Of a stretch of DNA of 63,318 nucleotides, positions 18,111 through 26,190 are shown piece after piece. The position numbers were made by a program, and so were the translations under genes. The notes beneath the pieces were generated by a model that saw only the letters and a program-made list of their open reading frames with translations, had not been told where the DNA came from and made no database searches. Origin of the DNA: Ruminococcoides intestinihominis (GTDB lineage Bacteria; Bacillota; Clostridia; Oscillospirales; Acutalibacteraceae); assembly GCF_040096285.1 (NCBI RefSeq), contig NZ_JBBMEY010000009.1:1-63318 (forward strand), in the 5' to 3' direction. Position 1 is the stretch's first letter, and each line of letters begins with the position of its first letter.

Positions 18111-19079
18111 ATGGAAAGAATGAGAAGACTTCGTCAGTCAAAAGCAATTCGTGATATGGTGGAGGAAACAAGAGTTAACAAAAAGGATTTAATCTATCCT
18201 ATCTTTGTTGCTGAAGGTGAAAATATCAAAACACCTGTTGACTCAATGCCCGGTGTTTATCAGTATTCAATAGATAACCTTGACCCAATTTTAAAGGAAA
18301 TAAATGATAGTAAAATTTCAGGACTTTTAATTTTCGGTGTACCTAAACATAAGGATGAAGTAGGTTCATCAGCTTATGACGACAACGGTATTACCCAAAA
18401 TGCCATTAGATATATTAAGTCAAAGTATCCTAATATGATTGTTGTTGCAGATGTATGCTTATGTGAATACACTTCTCATGGTCATTGTGGTGTAGTAGAC
18501 GGTGATGAAATTCTAAATGATGCAACCTTACCACTACTTTGTAAAATGTCTGTTAGCCTAGCAAAAGCAGGTGCAGATATTATTGCACCGTCAGATATGA
18601 TGGATGGTAGAGTAGAGGCTATCAGAGACAGCCTTGACCATAACGGTTTTATTAACACACCTATTATGGCTTATAGTGCAAAGTTTGCATCAGCCTATTA
18701 TTCACCGTTTAGAGATGCAGCAGATTCTTGTCCACATTTCGGTGACAGAAAGTCATATCAAATGAATGTAGCAAACGGTAGAGAGGCTTTAAGAGAAATT
18801 TTAGCTGATGACTATGAGGGTGCTGATATGTTAATGGTAAAACCTGCTTTAGCTTTCCTAGATATTATTGCTAAAGCTAAGGAATATACCAACAAGCCTA
18901 TTGTTACTTACAATGTTAGTGGTGAGTATTCAATGGTAAAAGCAGCAGCACAAAACGGTTGGATTGATGAAAAGAAAATTGTAATGGAAAATATGATTGG
19001 AATGAAAAGAGCCGGTGCTGATATTATTATTACATATCACGCATTAGATGTAGCAAAATGGCTTGATGAAGAGGAATAA
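18111..19079 (+). CDS. hemB: Delta-aminolevulinic acid dehydratase (porphobilinogen synthase)
   Basis: 322 residues. Condenses two 5-aminolevulinates. The zinc-site cysteines are in VCLCEYTSHGHCG (near residue 120). The two Schiff-base lysines lie in AYSAKFASAYYSPF and MLMVKPALAFLDI. Full length for the family. It has a good ribosome site and follows cobA-hemD by 11 nt. Confidence 0.95.
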   Translation: MERMRRLRQSKAIRDMVEETRVNKKDLIYPIFVAEGENIKTPVDSMPGVYQYSIDNLDPILKEINDSKISGLLIFGVPKHKDEVGSSAYDDNGITQNAIRYIKSKYPNMIVVADVCLCEYTSHGHCGVVDGDEILNDATLPLLCKMSVSLAKAGADIIAPSDMMDGRVEAIRDSLDHNGFINTPIMAYSAKFASAYYSPFRDAADSCPHFGDRKSYQMNVANGREALREILADDYEGADMLMVKPALAFLDIIAKAKEYTNKPIVTYNVSGEYSMVKAAAQNGWIDEKKIVMENMIGMKRAGADIIITYHALDVAKWLDEEE

Positions 19080-19080
19080 T

Positions 19081-20343
19081 ATGATTACTACAAATTCAGA
19101 AAATTTATATAATGAAGCACAAAAGTTTATGCCCGGTGGTGTAAACAGTCCTGTAAGAGCTTGTCGTTCAGTAGGCAGAACACCACTATTTATTGATAAA
19201 GCAAAGGGCAGTTATATCTATGATGTTGACGGAAATAAATATATTGACTACATTTGTTCTTGGGGTCCTAATATTTTAGGTCATTGTAGGGAAGAAGTTA
19301 TTAATGCAGTTAAAGCAACTTGTGACAAAGGACTAACATTCGGTGCTTGTCATAAGGGAGAAATTACTTTAGCAAAGTTAATTCAAAAGCACTTCCCATC
19401 AATGGAAATGTTGCGACTTGTTAATTCCGGTACAGAAGCAGTTATGAGTGCCATCAGAGCAGCAAGAGGCTATACAGGCAAGGACAAGATTATTAAGTTT
19501 GAGGGTTGCTACCACGGCCATTCCGATGGATTACTAGTAAAGGGTGGTTCAGGACTTTTAACAAACTCAATCCCTAATAGTGCCGGTGTACCAAAGGGTT
19601 ACACAGATACAACCTTACTTGCAAAGTACAATGATGAAAATTCTGTAGAAGAATTATTCAATGCTAACAAAGGTGAAATTGCTTGTGTTATTGTAGAGCC
19701 TTGTGCAGCTAATATGGGTGTTGTACCACCAAAGGAAGGCTTTTTACAGTTCCTAAGAGATATTACAAAGAAAAATAATGCACTTCTGATTTTTGATGAA
19801 GTTATTACAGGTTTTAGACTTTCAATAGGTGGTGCTCAAAAGTATTACAATATAACACCTGACCTTACTACACTTGGTAAAATTGTTGGTGGTGGTATGC
19901 CACTTGCAGTTTATGGTGGTAAAAGGGAAGTAATGGAGTGTGTTGCACCACTAGGCTCAGTATATCAAGCAGGTACACTTTCAGGTAATCCGGTAGCAGT
20001 TACTTCCGGTATAGAAACTATCAAGATTCTTGAAAATAGTGTATCTGAGTATGATGTACTAAATGAAAAGTCAGCAAAGATTGAAAAAACTATGAAAGAA
20101 ATAGGTCTTAATGTTAACAGAGTAGGTTCAATTATGACACCATTCTTTACTGACAAAATGGTTATTGACTACGATACAGCAGTAACTTCAAATACAGAAA
20201 ATTTTGCAAAGTTTTTTAACCATATGCAAAGTAACGGTATCTATTCAGCACCATCACAGTTTGAAGCAATGTTTGTTTCAATGGCTCATTCCGATGAAGA
20301 TATTGATTACACTTGTGATGTAATTAAATCATTTAAGCTATAA
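19081..20343 (+). CDS. hemL: Glutamate-1-semialdehyde 2,1-aminomutase
   Basis: 420 residues, PLP-dependent class III aminotransferase fold. MPGGVNSPVRACRSVG at the N-terminus, GCYHGHSDGLLVKGGSG, IFDEVITGFR and the PLP lysine in TLGKIVGGGMPLAVYGG are all present. It converts glutamate-1-semialdehyde to 5-aminolevulinate, completing the C5 route with HemA. The start MITTNSEN is chosen (GAGGAA ribosome site) over an in-frame start inside hemB. Last gene of the operon. Confidence 0.94.
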   Translation: MITTNSENLYNEAQKFMPGGVNSPVRACRSVGRTPLFIDKAKGSYIYDVDGNKYIDYICSWGPNILGHCREEVINAVKATCDKGLTFGACHKGEITLAKLIQKHFPSMEMLRLVNSGTEAVMSAIRAARGYTGKDKIIKFEGCYHGHSDGLLVKGGSGLLTNSIPNSAGVPKGYTDTTLLAKYNDENSVEELFNANKGEIACVIVEPCAANMGVVPPKEGFLQFLRDITKKNNALLIFDEVITGFRLSIGGAQKYYNITPDLTTLGKIVGGGMPLAVYGGKREVMECVAPLGSVYQAGTLSGNPVAVTSGIETIKILENSVSEYDVLNEKSAKIEKTMKEIGLNVNRVGSIMTPFFTDKMVIDYDTAVTSNTENFAKFFNHMQSNGIYSAPSQFEAMFVSMAHSDEDIDYTCDVIKSFKL

Positions 20344-20361
20344 TGAATTTTATATAACAAA

Positions 20362-20402
20362 AAAGTGGGGACTACTTATTAATTTAAGCAGTCCCCATTT
20401 TT
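20362..20402. terminator. Bidirectional intrinsic terminator
   Basis: Stem TGGGGACT/AGTCCCCA with T-rich tracts on both sides. It serves hemL on the plus strand and the convergent Rrf2 gene on the minus strand. Confidence 0.8.
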
Positions 20403-20419
20403 AGGAGTATAATAGTAGA

Positions 20420-20872
20420 TTAAATATAATACATAAACTCAGATTCTTTTTTACCACTCTTCTGTTTACACATTTCTGTAATATCAGAAAGAGTAATTTT
20501 TTCTGTAAAATTCTGAAGAAAAGCAGTAATGTTATCCCAAACTTCTGACTTTAAGGTTTTTACAATGACAGAGTCTTCATTAACATTATAGAAGTTTACA
20601 TTTTCAAGTACAGAAATATCAAGTGTATCAATAATTTCCTTTAATGTGATTTCATCACTTGGTCTTGCAATGTTATATCCACCACGAGAACCTTTGATAC
20701 CTCTAATCAAATTACCTTGTCTGAGAATTGTCATTATCTGTTCAAGGTATTTGCTTGATATGTTGTGTCTTTGAGAAATGCTATACATTGTAACTGCCTC
20801 ATTCTTGCCGGAGTTAAGAGCAATATCTACAAGAGCAATAATTCCAAATTCAACTTTAGTAGAGATTTTCAT
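20420..20872 (-). CDS. Rrf2 family transcriptional regulator (CymR-like)
   Basis: 150 residues. The winged helix covers residues 1-80: MKISTKVEFGIIALVDIAL, ISQRHNISSKYLEQIMTILRQGNLI and KGSRGGYNIARP are textbook Rrf2. Only one Cys remains in the effector region, so an IscR-type FeS cluster is unlikely; this favours a CymR-like sulfur regulator that senses cysteine metabolism through a partner protein. It is transcribed divergently from the metY sulfur operon, with shared motifs between them. Strong GGGAGG ribosome site. Confidence 0.85.
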   Translation of the reverse strand: MKISTKVEFGIIALVDIALNSGKNEAVTMYSISQRHNISSKYLEQIMTILRQGNLIRGIKGSRGGYNIARPSDEITLKEIIDTLDISVLENVNFYNVNEDSVIVKTLKSEVWDNITAFLQNFTEKITLSDITEMCKQKSGKKESEFMYYI

Positions 20873-20921
20873 ACAAATCCTCCCTTCTTACAATACATAC
20901 AATACATATCAACTTACTAGT

Positions 20922-20950
20922 ATTATAACACACCTTATTTTTATATTCAA
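20922..20950 (-). promoter_or_regulatory. Promoter of the Rrf2 gene
   Basis: Minus strand TTGAAT, 17-nt spacer, TATAAT. A motif TACTGAAAACTACCAT, related to the sulfur operator half, lies just upstream of the -35 (20952-20967), which would fit autoregulation. Confidence 0.6.
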
Positions 20951-21031
20951 TATGGTAGTTTTCAGTATTAATCACGAAGAATTTTGTAGAAATAAAGAAA
21001 ATTATGTATAAATTACTGAAAATACACTAAA

Positions 21032-21095
21032 CCTATTGAAATAATAGGATTACTATATTATAATAACTACAAAATCTACTGAAAACGTAGGAAAT
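21032..21095 (+). promoter_or_regulatory. Two candidate sulfur operators (sites B and C) at metY
   Basis: Site B (21032-21053) contains the perfect 6-5-6 inverted repeat CCTATTGAAATAATAGG and matches the site at the sbp promoter in 19 of 22 positions. It covers the -35 box. Site C (21076-21095), CTACTGAAAACGTAGG and following, shares the pattern CTAnTGAAAnnnTAGGA and starts 43 bp after B, just downstream of the expected transcription start. Both positions would block transcription if bound. Confidence 0.6.
21036..21064 (+). promoter_or_regulatory. Promoter of the metY-cysN operon
   Basis: TTGAAA, 17-nt spacer, TATAAT. Expected start near 21071 leaves only about 45 nt of leader, excluding a SAM riboswitch or T-box. 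Confidence 0.75.
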
Positions 21096-21115
21096 AAAAA
21101 TTAGTGGGTGATATA

Positions 21116-22342
21116 ATGAAGTTCAATACTAAGTTACTTCATAAGGGTTTTAATGGCGACAAAGAAACCGGAGCAACAGTAACCCCAATTTATCAGGTAA
21201 GTGCTTTTAAGCATGAGTCACCTGAAAAACTGGAAAAGGTTTTTAACAACACTGCTCCGGGTTTTGCTTATACAAGAATTAGTAACCCTACAGTTTCTTC
21301 TTTTGAAAATCGAATAACTGCAATAGAAAATGGTATAGGTACAGTTGCTTGTGCCTCAGGTATGGCAGCAGTTACAATGTCACTACTAAACATTTTGCAG
21401 TCAGGGGATGAAGTTATTGCAGGTTCAGGACTTTTTGGTGGAACAATTGATTTGTTCGGTGACTTAAGTAGTTTTGGAATCAATACTAAATTTGCAAAGC
21501 ATATTACAGTTGAAGATGTAGAACCTTTAATAACTGATAAGACAAAAGCAATTTTTGCTGAGCTAATCGGTAATCCTGCACTTGATATTGTAGATATTAA
21601 AAGTGTGGCTTCTTTAGCACACAGTAAGGGTATTCCTCTTATTTTAGACAGTACAACAGCAACACCTTATCTTATCAATCCATTTAAGTATGGTGCTGAT
21701 ATAGTTATTCATTCATCATCAAAGTACATTAACGGTGGTGGTAACTCAATCAGTGGTGTAATTGTTGACAGTGGTAATTTTAAATGGGATTATGAAAAGT
21801 ATCCTAACTTAAAGGAATATTCAAAGTATGGCAAGTTTGCTTATTTAGCAAAATTAAGAAATGGCATTTGGAGAAACACAGGTTGTTGTCTTTCACCAAT
21901 GAATGCCTTTATGAATAGTGTAGGCCTTGAAACTTTAGGTTTAAGAATGGAAAGACTTTGTAGTAACTCCTATAAACTTGCAAAGTTTTTTGAAGACGAA
22001 ACTCCTCTTGAAGTTAACTATCCCGGTCTAGAGAGTAGTCCTTATTACTCTTTAGCCAAGAAGTACTTTAACGGCAAGGGTGGTGCTATTGTAACAATCC
22101 GTACTGGAGGCAAGGAAAAAGCATTTAAATTAATGAATAACTTGCAAATTCCTTCAATAGCGACTAATATAGGAGATACGAGAACCTTGGTAATTCATCC
22201 GGCCAGTACAATTTATATACACAATACACCGGAACAAATGGAAAATGCCGGTGTGTATGATGATACAATCAGAATTAGTGTTGGCATTGAAGATATTGAG
22301 GATCTTATAGATGACTTTAGTCAGGCTATAAAAAATATTTAA
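21116..22342 (+). CDS. metY: O-acetylhomoserine sulfhydrylase (homocysteine synthase)
   Basis: 408 residues, Cys/Met metabolism PLP enzyme. FNTKLLHKGFNGDKETGATVTP-type N-terminus, ACASGMAAVTMSLLNIL, and the PLP lysine in IHSSSKYINGGGNS (near residue 205). It makes homocysteine from O-acetylhomoserine and a sulfur donor. Immediately downstream are a sulfite reductase and a ThiS/ThiF/JAMM set, the arrangement of the protein-thiocarboxylate methionine pathway described in Wolinella, so the donor is probably carrier-bound. ATG chosen over a GTG four codons upstream inside the ribosome site. Confidence 0.88.
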   Translation: MKFNTKLLHKGFNGDKETGATVTPIYQVSAFKHESPEKLEKVFNNTAPGFAYTRISNPTVSSFENRITAIENGIGTVACASGMAAVTMSLLNILQSGDEVIAGSGLFGGTIDLFGDLSSFGINTKFAKHITVEDVEPLITDKTKAIFAELIGNPALDIVDIKSVASLAHSKGIPLILDSTTATPYLINPFKYGADIVIHSSSKYINGGGNSISGVIVDSGNFKWDYEKYPNLKEYSKYGKFAYLAKLRNGIWRNTGCCLSPMNAFMNSVGLETLGLRMERLCSNSYKLAKFFEDETPLEVNYPGLESSPYYSLAKKYFNGKGGAIVTIRTGGKEKAFKLMNNLQIPSIATNIGDTRTLVIHPASTIYIHNTPEQMENAGVYDDTIRISVGIEDIEDLIDDFSQAIKNI

Positions 22343-22364
22343 GGTATTAATTAGGAGAAAAGGT

Positions 22365-23225
22365 ATGGCAGTAGATTACAAAACCCTAAAAAAGGGTGGC
22401 TTTATGAGACAGAAGCAGAAGAACAATTTTTCACTTAGACTAAGAGTAGTTGGTGGTAACTTAACTGCAACCCAACTTGCAAAGGTTGCAGAAGTTGCAG
22501 AAAAGTACGGTGACGGTTATGTTCACCTAACTTCTCGTCAAAGTGTTGAAATTCCTTTCATAAAGCTTGATGATATTGAAGATGTAAAGAATGCTTTAGC
22601 AGAAGGCAATGTTGAACCCGGTGCTTGTGGACCGAGAGTCAGAACAATCACAGCTTGTCAGGGTAAAGAGATTTGTCCTAGTGGTTGTATTGATACATAC
22701 GCTTTAGCTAAAGAACTTGATGAAAGATATTTCGCAAAGGAACTACCTCATAAGTTTAAGTTTGGTATTACAGGTTGCCAGAACAACTGTCTAAAGACAG
22801 AAGAAAACGACCTTGGTATCAAGGGTGGTATGAATGTAAGCTGGAGAGAAAGCGACTGTATTCATTGTGGACTTTGTGAAAAGGTTTGTAGAAGTAAAGC
22901 TATCACAATTGAAAATGATGAAATCAAGATTGATAAGTCAAAGTGTAACTTCTGTGGCAGATGTGTTAAGTCTTGTCCAACAGATGCTTACGATACAGTG
23001 GAAGGTTACATTGTTTCATTTGGTGGTCTTTTCGGTAACTCAATCAATAAGGGTGAAACAATCATTCCTTTCATTGACAACAAAGAAAAGTTACTTGAAA
23101 TTTGTGACACAACAATTAATTTCTTTAACGAAAATGCAAACCCTGGAGAAAGATTTAAGTTTACACTTGACAGAGTAGGCAGAGAAAAATTTGTAGATAA
23201 GATTTTGGAGGTTTATAATGGCTGA
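22365..23225 (+). CDS. Single-chain siroheme sulfite reductase with two ferredoxin clusters
   Basis: 286 residues. The siroheme-[4Fe-4S] ligands are C98/C104 (ACQGKEIC) and C138/C142 (GCQNNC), in canonical C-x5-C and C-x3-C spacing. An inserted 2[4Fe-4S] ferredoxin follows (CIHCGLCEKVC at 165-175; CNFCGRCVKSC at 194-204). It reduces sulfite to sulfide in the cytoplasm. Compact size marks the assimilatory-type small sulfite reductases of anaerobes rather than DsrAB. The siroheme operon lies just upstream. It overlaps the TusA-like gene by 8 nt. Confidence 0.88.
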   Translation: MAVDYKTLKKGGFMRQKQKNNFSLRLRVVGGNLTATQLAKVAEVAEKYGDGYVHLTSRQSVEIPFIKLDDIEDVKNALAEGNVEPGACGPRVRTITACQGKEICPSGCIDTYALAKELDERYFAKELPHKFKFGITGCQNNCLKTEENDLGIKGGMNVSWRESDCIHCGLCEKVCRSKAITIENDEIKIDKSKCNFCGRCVKSCPTDAYDTVEGYIVSFGGLFGNSINKGETIIPFIDNKEKLLEICDTTINFFNENANPGERFKFTLDRVGREKFVDKILEVYNG

Positions 23226-23463
23226 TTTTAAGATTGATGATACAGTAGATATTACTGATGTTGTTTGCCCAACAACATTTGTAAAGGTAAAGATTGCCCT
23301 TGAAGAACTGGAAGAAGGAGAAATCCTTTCAGTTAAGATGAACGACGGTGAACCTGTACAGAATGTACCAAGAAGTATCAAAGAAGAAGGTCATCAGATT
23401 CTAAAGCTAATTGATAACGAGGATGGTACTTATAACTTAATTGTTAAAAAGGTTGGTGATTAA
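23218..23463 (+). CDS. TusA/SirA-like sulfurtransferase
   Basis: 81 residues. The conserved Cys-Pro is C17-P18 in DITDVVCPTTFVKVKIALEEL, followed by GEILSVKMNDGEPVQNVPRS, typical of TusA-like folds. The expected role is carrying persulfide sulfur. Here it sits between sulfite reductase and the ThiS-like carrier, so it may pass sulfide-derived sulfur to the carrier. Confidence 0.85.
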   Translation: MADFKIDDTVDITDVVCPTTFVKVKIALEELEEGEILSVKMNDGEPVQNVPRSIKEEGHQILKLIDNEDGTYNLIVKKVGD

Positions 23464-23464
23464 C

Positions 23465-23782
23465 TTGGCAACAAGAATTAGCAGTGACGATTTTGAAACA
23501 CAGGTGCTTTTATCAGAAACACCGGTATTGACAGAATTTTATTCTGACAGTTGTATTCCTTGTAAGCGAATGTCACCATTACTTTCACAGATTGAAAGTC
23601 AGTATGGTGATAGCCTAAAGGTAGTAAAGGTTAACATTAACTTTGATGCCGAGTTAGCAAAAGAATACGGTGTGCTTTCAGTACCAACAGTAGTATTCTT
23701 TGATAAGGGTGAAGAAGTTGAAAGACTAAACGGTCTACAACCTAAAGACTCATTAACAGAAATTATTGATACATTAGTATAA
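23465..23782 (+). CDS. Thioredoxin-like protein, CIPC active site
   Basis: 105 residues from a TTG start 1 nt after the preceding stop. The active site is C30-I-P-C33 in FYSDSCIPCKRMSP; the usual Trp before the first Cys and the Gly between the cysteines are absent. SVPTVVFFDKGEEVERLNG supplies the cis-Pro loop. It is probably a dedicated reductant of this sulfur pathway, paired with the thioredoxin reductase encoded five genes on in the operon. Confidence 0.85.
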   Translation: MATRISSDDFETQVLLSETPVLTEFYSDSCIPCKRMSPLLSQIESQYGDSLKVVKVNINFDAELAKEYGVLSVPTVVFFDKGEEVERLNGLQPKDSLTEIIDTLV

Positions 23783-23796
23783 AGGGGAACAATATA

Positions 23797-24003
23797 ATGG
23801 TTATTACAGTAGCAGGAAACAAGAAAGAAGTAAAAGACGACCTAACAGTTGCACAACTAGTAGTTGATGAAAAGGTAGAAACACCTGAATATGTAACTGT
23901 AACAATCAATGATGAATTTGTTGAAAGTGGCACATTTGATACAACTGTTCTAAAAGACGGAGATACAGTTGAATTCCTATACTTCATGGGAGGTGGACAG
24001 TAA
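23797..24003 (+). CDS. ThiS-like sulfur-carrier protein (HcyS-like), capped C-terminus
   Basis: 68 residues, beta-grasp ubiquitin-like carrier: MVITVAGNKKEV, AQLVVDEKVETPEYVTVTIN and the final FLYFMGGGQ. Mature carriers end in Gly-Gly; here a Gln follows, so a peptidase must remove it before adenylation. The JAMM protease encoded two genes downstream is the obvious candidate. Next to metY this predicts carriage of sulfur as a thiocarboxylate for homocysteine synthesis. Start of the next gene overlaps the stop. Confidence 0.85.
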   Translation: MVITVAGNKKEVKDDLTVAQLVVDEKVETPEYVTVTINDEFVESGTFDTTVLKDGDTVEFLYFMGGGQ

Positions 24004-24812
24004 TGGCGTTTACTAACGAACAGATTGAACGTTATTCACGCCATATCATCCTAAAAGAAGTTGGTGCAAAAGGCCAGAAGAAACTTCTTAATGGTAAGGT
24101 GTTGATTATCGGTGCAGGTGGCTTAGGTGCTCCTGTAGCAATGTACCTAGCAGCAGCCGGTGTAGGTACAATCGGTATTGCAGATGCTGATGAAGTTGAC
24201 CTATCTAACCTACAAAGACAGATTATCCACGCAACTAAGGATGTTGGCAAACCAAAGGTTCAGTCAGCTAAAGAAACAATGGAAGAAATGAACCCTGATG
24301 TAAAGGTTATCACTTACCATACATTTGTTACAAGTGAAAACATTATGGACCTTATTAAGGACTATGACTTTATCATTGACGGTACAGATAACTTCCCGGC
24401 AAAATTCTTAATCAATGATGCTTGTGTAATGGCTAAGAAGCCTTTCTCTCATGCCGGTATCATTCGTTTCAAAGGTCAGCTAATGACTTATGTACCCGGT
24501 GAAGGTCCATGTTACAGATGTGTATTCAAGAATCCACCACCAAAGGATGCAGTTCCAACTTGTAAACAAGCCGGTGTTATCGGTGCAATGGGTGGTGTTA
24601 TCGGTAGCCTACAGGCTATGGAAGCAGTTAAGTATCTATTAGGTGTTGGTGATTTGTTAACAGGTTACCTACTAACTTACGATGCACTAAAGATGGAATT
24701 TAGAAAGGTTAAGCTACCACAGGATACTCATTCTTGTGCAGTATGTGGTGACCACCCAACTATCACAGAATTAATCGACTACGAACAAGCTGAATGTGAT
24801 GGTGTATTATAA
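24003..24812 (+). CDS. ThiF/MoeB-type carrier-activating enzyme (HcyF-like)
   Basis: 269 residues. ATP-binding GAGGLGAPVAMYLAAAG (37-53), DLSNLQRQIIH, and FIIDGTDNFPAKFLINDAC are E1-like. The candidate catalytic Cys is C187 (VPTCKQAGVIG). Zinc is bound by C170-x2-C173 and the later CAVC pair. It adenylates the carrier C-terminus and helps install sulfur. There is no rhodanese domain, unlike MoeB/MOCS3 types, consistent with TusA or sulfide as donor. Confidence 0.88.
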   Translation: MAFTNEQIERYSRHIILKEVGAKGQKKLLNGKVLIIGAGGLGAPVAMYLAAAGVGTIGIADADEVDLSNLQRQIIHATKDVGKPKVQSAKETMEEMNPDVKVITYHTFVTSENIMDLIKDYDFIIDGTDNFPAKFLINDACVMAKKPFSHAGIIRFKGQLMTYVPGEGPCYRCVFKNPPPKDAVPTCKQAGVIGAMGGVIGSLQAMEAVKYLLGVGDLLTGYLLTYDALKMEFRKVKLPQDTHSCAVCGDHPTITELIDYEQAECDGVL

Positions 24813-24833
24813 TTTATAAAAATTGAGGTTGTT

Positions 24834-25244
24834 ATGATTAAACTATCAAAATCAGATTATAATAAAATACTAGACCATGCTATTAAGGACTTGCCTGATG
24901 AGGCTTGTGGCTTAATAGCCGGTACAGTTGAAGGTGAAGACAAAATCATCAAGAAGGTTTATCTTCTAACAAATATTGACCATTCCAACGAACACTTTTC
25001 TCTAGACCCAAAGGAACAGTTAATGGCAGTTAAGGATATGCGTCAGAACGGATTTGTGCCACTTGGCAATTGGCACAGTCATCCTGAGTCGCCTTCAAGA
25101 CCTTCTGAAGAGGACAAGCGTCTTGCTTATGACAGCAAGGCAAGTTATATGATTCTTTCATTAATTGATAGAGAAAACCCTGTTTTAAACTCATTCCATA
25201 TTGAAAATAACACTTCACAAAAGGAAGAACTTGTGATAGAATAA
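24834..25244 (+). CDS. JAMM/MPN+ metalloprotease (HcyD/Mec-like)
   Basis: 136 residues. The complete JAMM signature is visible: E23 (DEACGLIAG), H81-S-H83 (NWHSHPESP), S91 and D94 (SEEDKR), with HxHx7SxxD spacing. In bacterial carrier systems this family trims or cleaves amino acids from ThiS-like proteins. Here it would release the terminal Gln of the GGGQ carrier, or hydrolyse a carrier adduct. Confidence 0.87.
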   Translation: MIKLSKSDYNKILDHAIKDLPDEACGLIAGTVEGEDKIIKKVYLLTNIDHSNEHFSLDPKEQLMAVKDMRQNGFVPLGNWHSHPESPSRPSEEDKRLAYDSKASYMILSLIDRENPVLNSFHIENNTSQKEELVIE

Positions 25245-25255
25245 TTGGAGGACTT

Positions 25256-26167
25256 ATGTACGATATAGTTATTATAGGTAGTGGACCGGCAGGATTATCT
25301 GCTTCTGTATATGCAAAAAGAGAAATGCTCAATTCAATAGTAATAGAAAAGGAATTTATGGGCACAGGTCAAATTGCAGAAAGTGACCGAGTTGATAACT
25401 ATATAGGTCTTTATGGCGAAAGTGGTTATGACCTTGGAGAAAAGTTTCGTGACCATGCCATAAAGCTGGGTACAGAGTTTGTTGAAGGTAAAGTGGAAAG
25501 TATCCTTAAACAAGACAATCATTATAAACTAAAACTTTCAAATGGCGAAAATATAGAAACAAAAACTATTATTTTAGCTACCGGTACAAGCCGTAGAAAG
25601 TTGGGAATTAAAGGTGAAAAGGAACTTACCGGTAAAGGTGTTACTTACTGTGCAATATGTGACGGTGCTTTTTATAAGGACTTGCCGGTTGCAGTAGTAG
25701 GTGGAGGAGATACTGCTTTACAGGATGCACTTTTACTTTCAAAAATTGCCTCTAAGGTATATTTAATCCATAGACGAGATGAATTTCGTGGAAACAAAAT
25801 TCTCTCTGAAAAGGTTAGCAATACAGAAAATATTGAACTTGTACTTTCTTCTACACCAAAAGAAATTGTAGGGGAAAAGCAAGTGGAGAAAATCATTGTT
25901 ACTAAAGATAACAGTGATAGAGAAATCATTGTGTCAGGTGTATTTGTTGCAGTTGGCAGTGTTCCAAATTCAGATTTATTAAAAGAACTGGTAAAGTTAG
26001 ATAATGGCTATGTTGTAGCATCAGAAGACGGTGTTACCTCAGCAGATGGTATTTTTGTTGCAGGTGATGTTCGTACCAAGAAGTTGCGACAGGTAGTTAC
26101 AGCAGTATCAGACGGTGCAAATGCAGTAATGTCTGCTGAAGACTATTTGCTAAAAAGTAACTTGTAA
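25256..26167 (+). CDS. trxB: Thioredoxin reductase
   Basis: 303 residues. FAD motif DIVIIGSGPAGLSASVYA at the N-terminus, redox pair C132-A-I-C135 in TYCAICDGAFYKD, NADPH-domain AVVGGGDTALQDALLLS with HRRDEF, and C-terminal GIFVAGDVRTKKLRQVVTA. The HRR triplet suggests NADPH use. Within the operon it would reduce the CIPC thioredoxin. Probably not the cell's only thioredoxin reductase. Confidence 0.88.
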   Translation: MYDIVIIGSGPAGLSASVYAKREMLNSIVIEKEFMGTGQIAESDRVDNYIGLYGESGYDLGEKFRDHAIKLGTEFVEGKVESILKQDNHYKLKLSNGENIETKTIILATGTSRRKLGIKGEKELTGKGVTYCAICDGAFYKDLPVAVVGGGDTALQDALLLSKIASKVYLIHRRDEFRGNKILSEKVSNTENIELVLSSTPKEIVGEKQVEKIIVTKDNSDREIIVSGVFVAVGSVPNSDLLKELVKLDNGYVVASEDGVTSADGIFVAGDVRTKKLRQVVTAVSDGANAVMSAEDYLLKSNL

Positions 26168-26190
26168 ATATCGGGAGAAGAGAGTTAACT

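Noticed and set aside
21065..21115. SAM riboswitch or T-box in front of metY
   Set aside because: The predicted leader is about 45 nt and shows no such fold.
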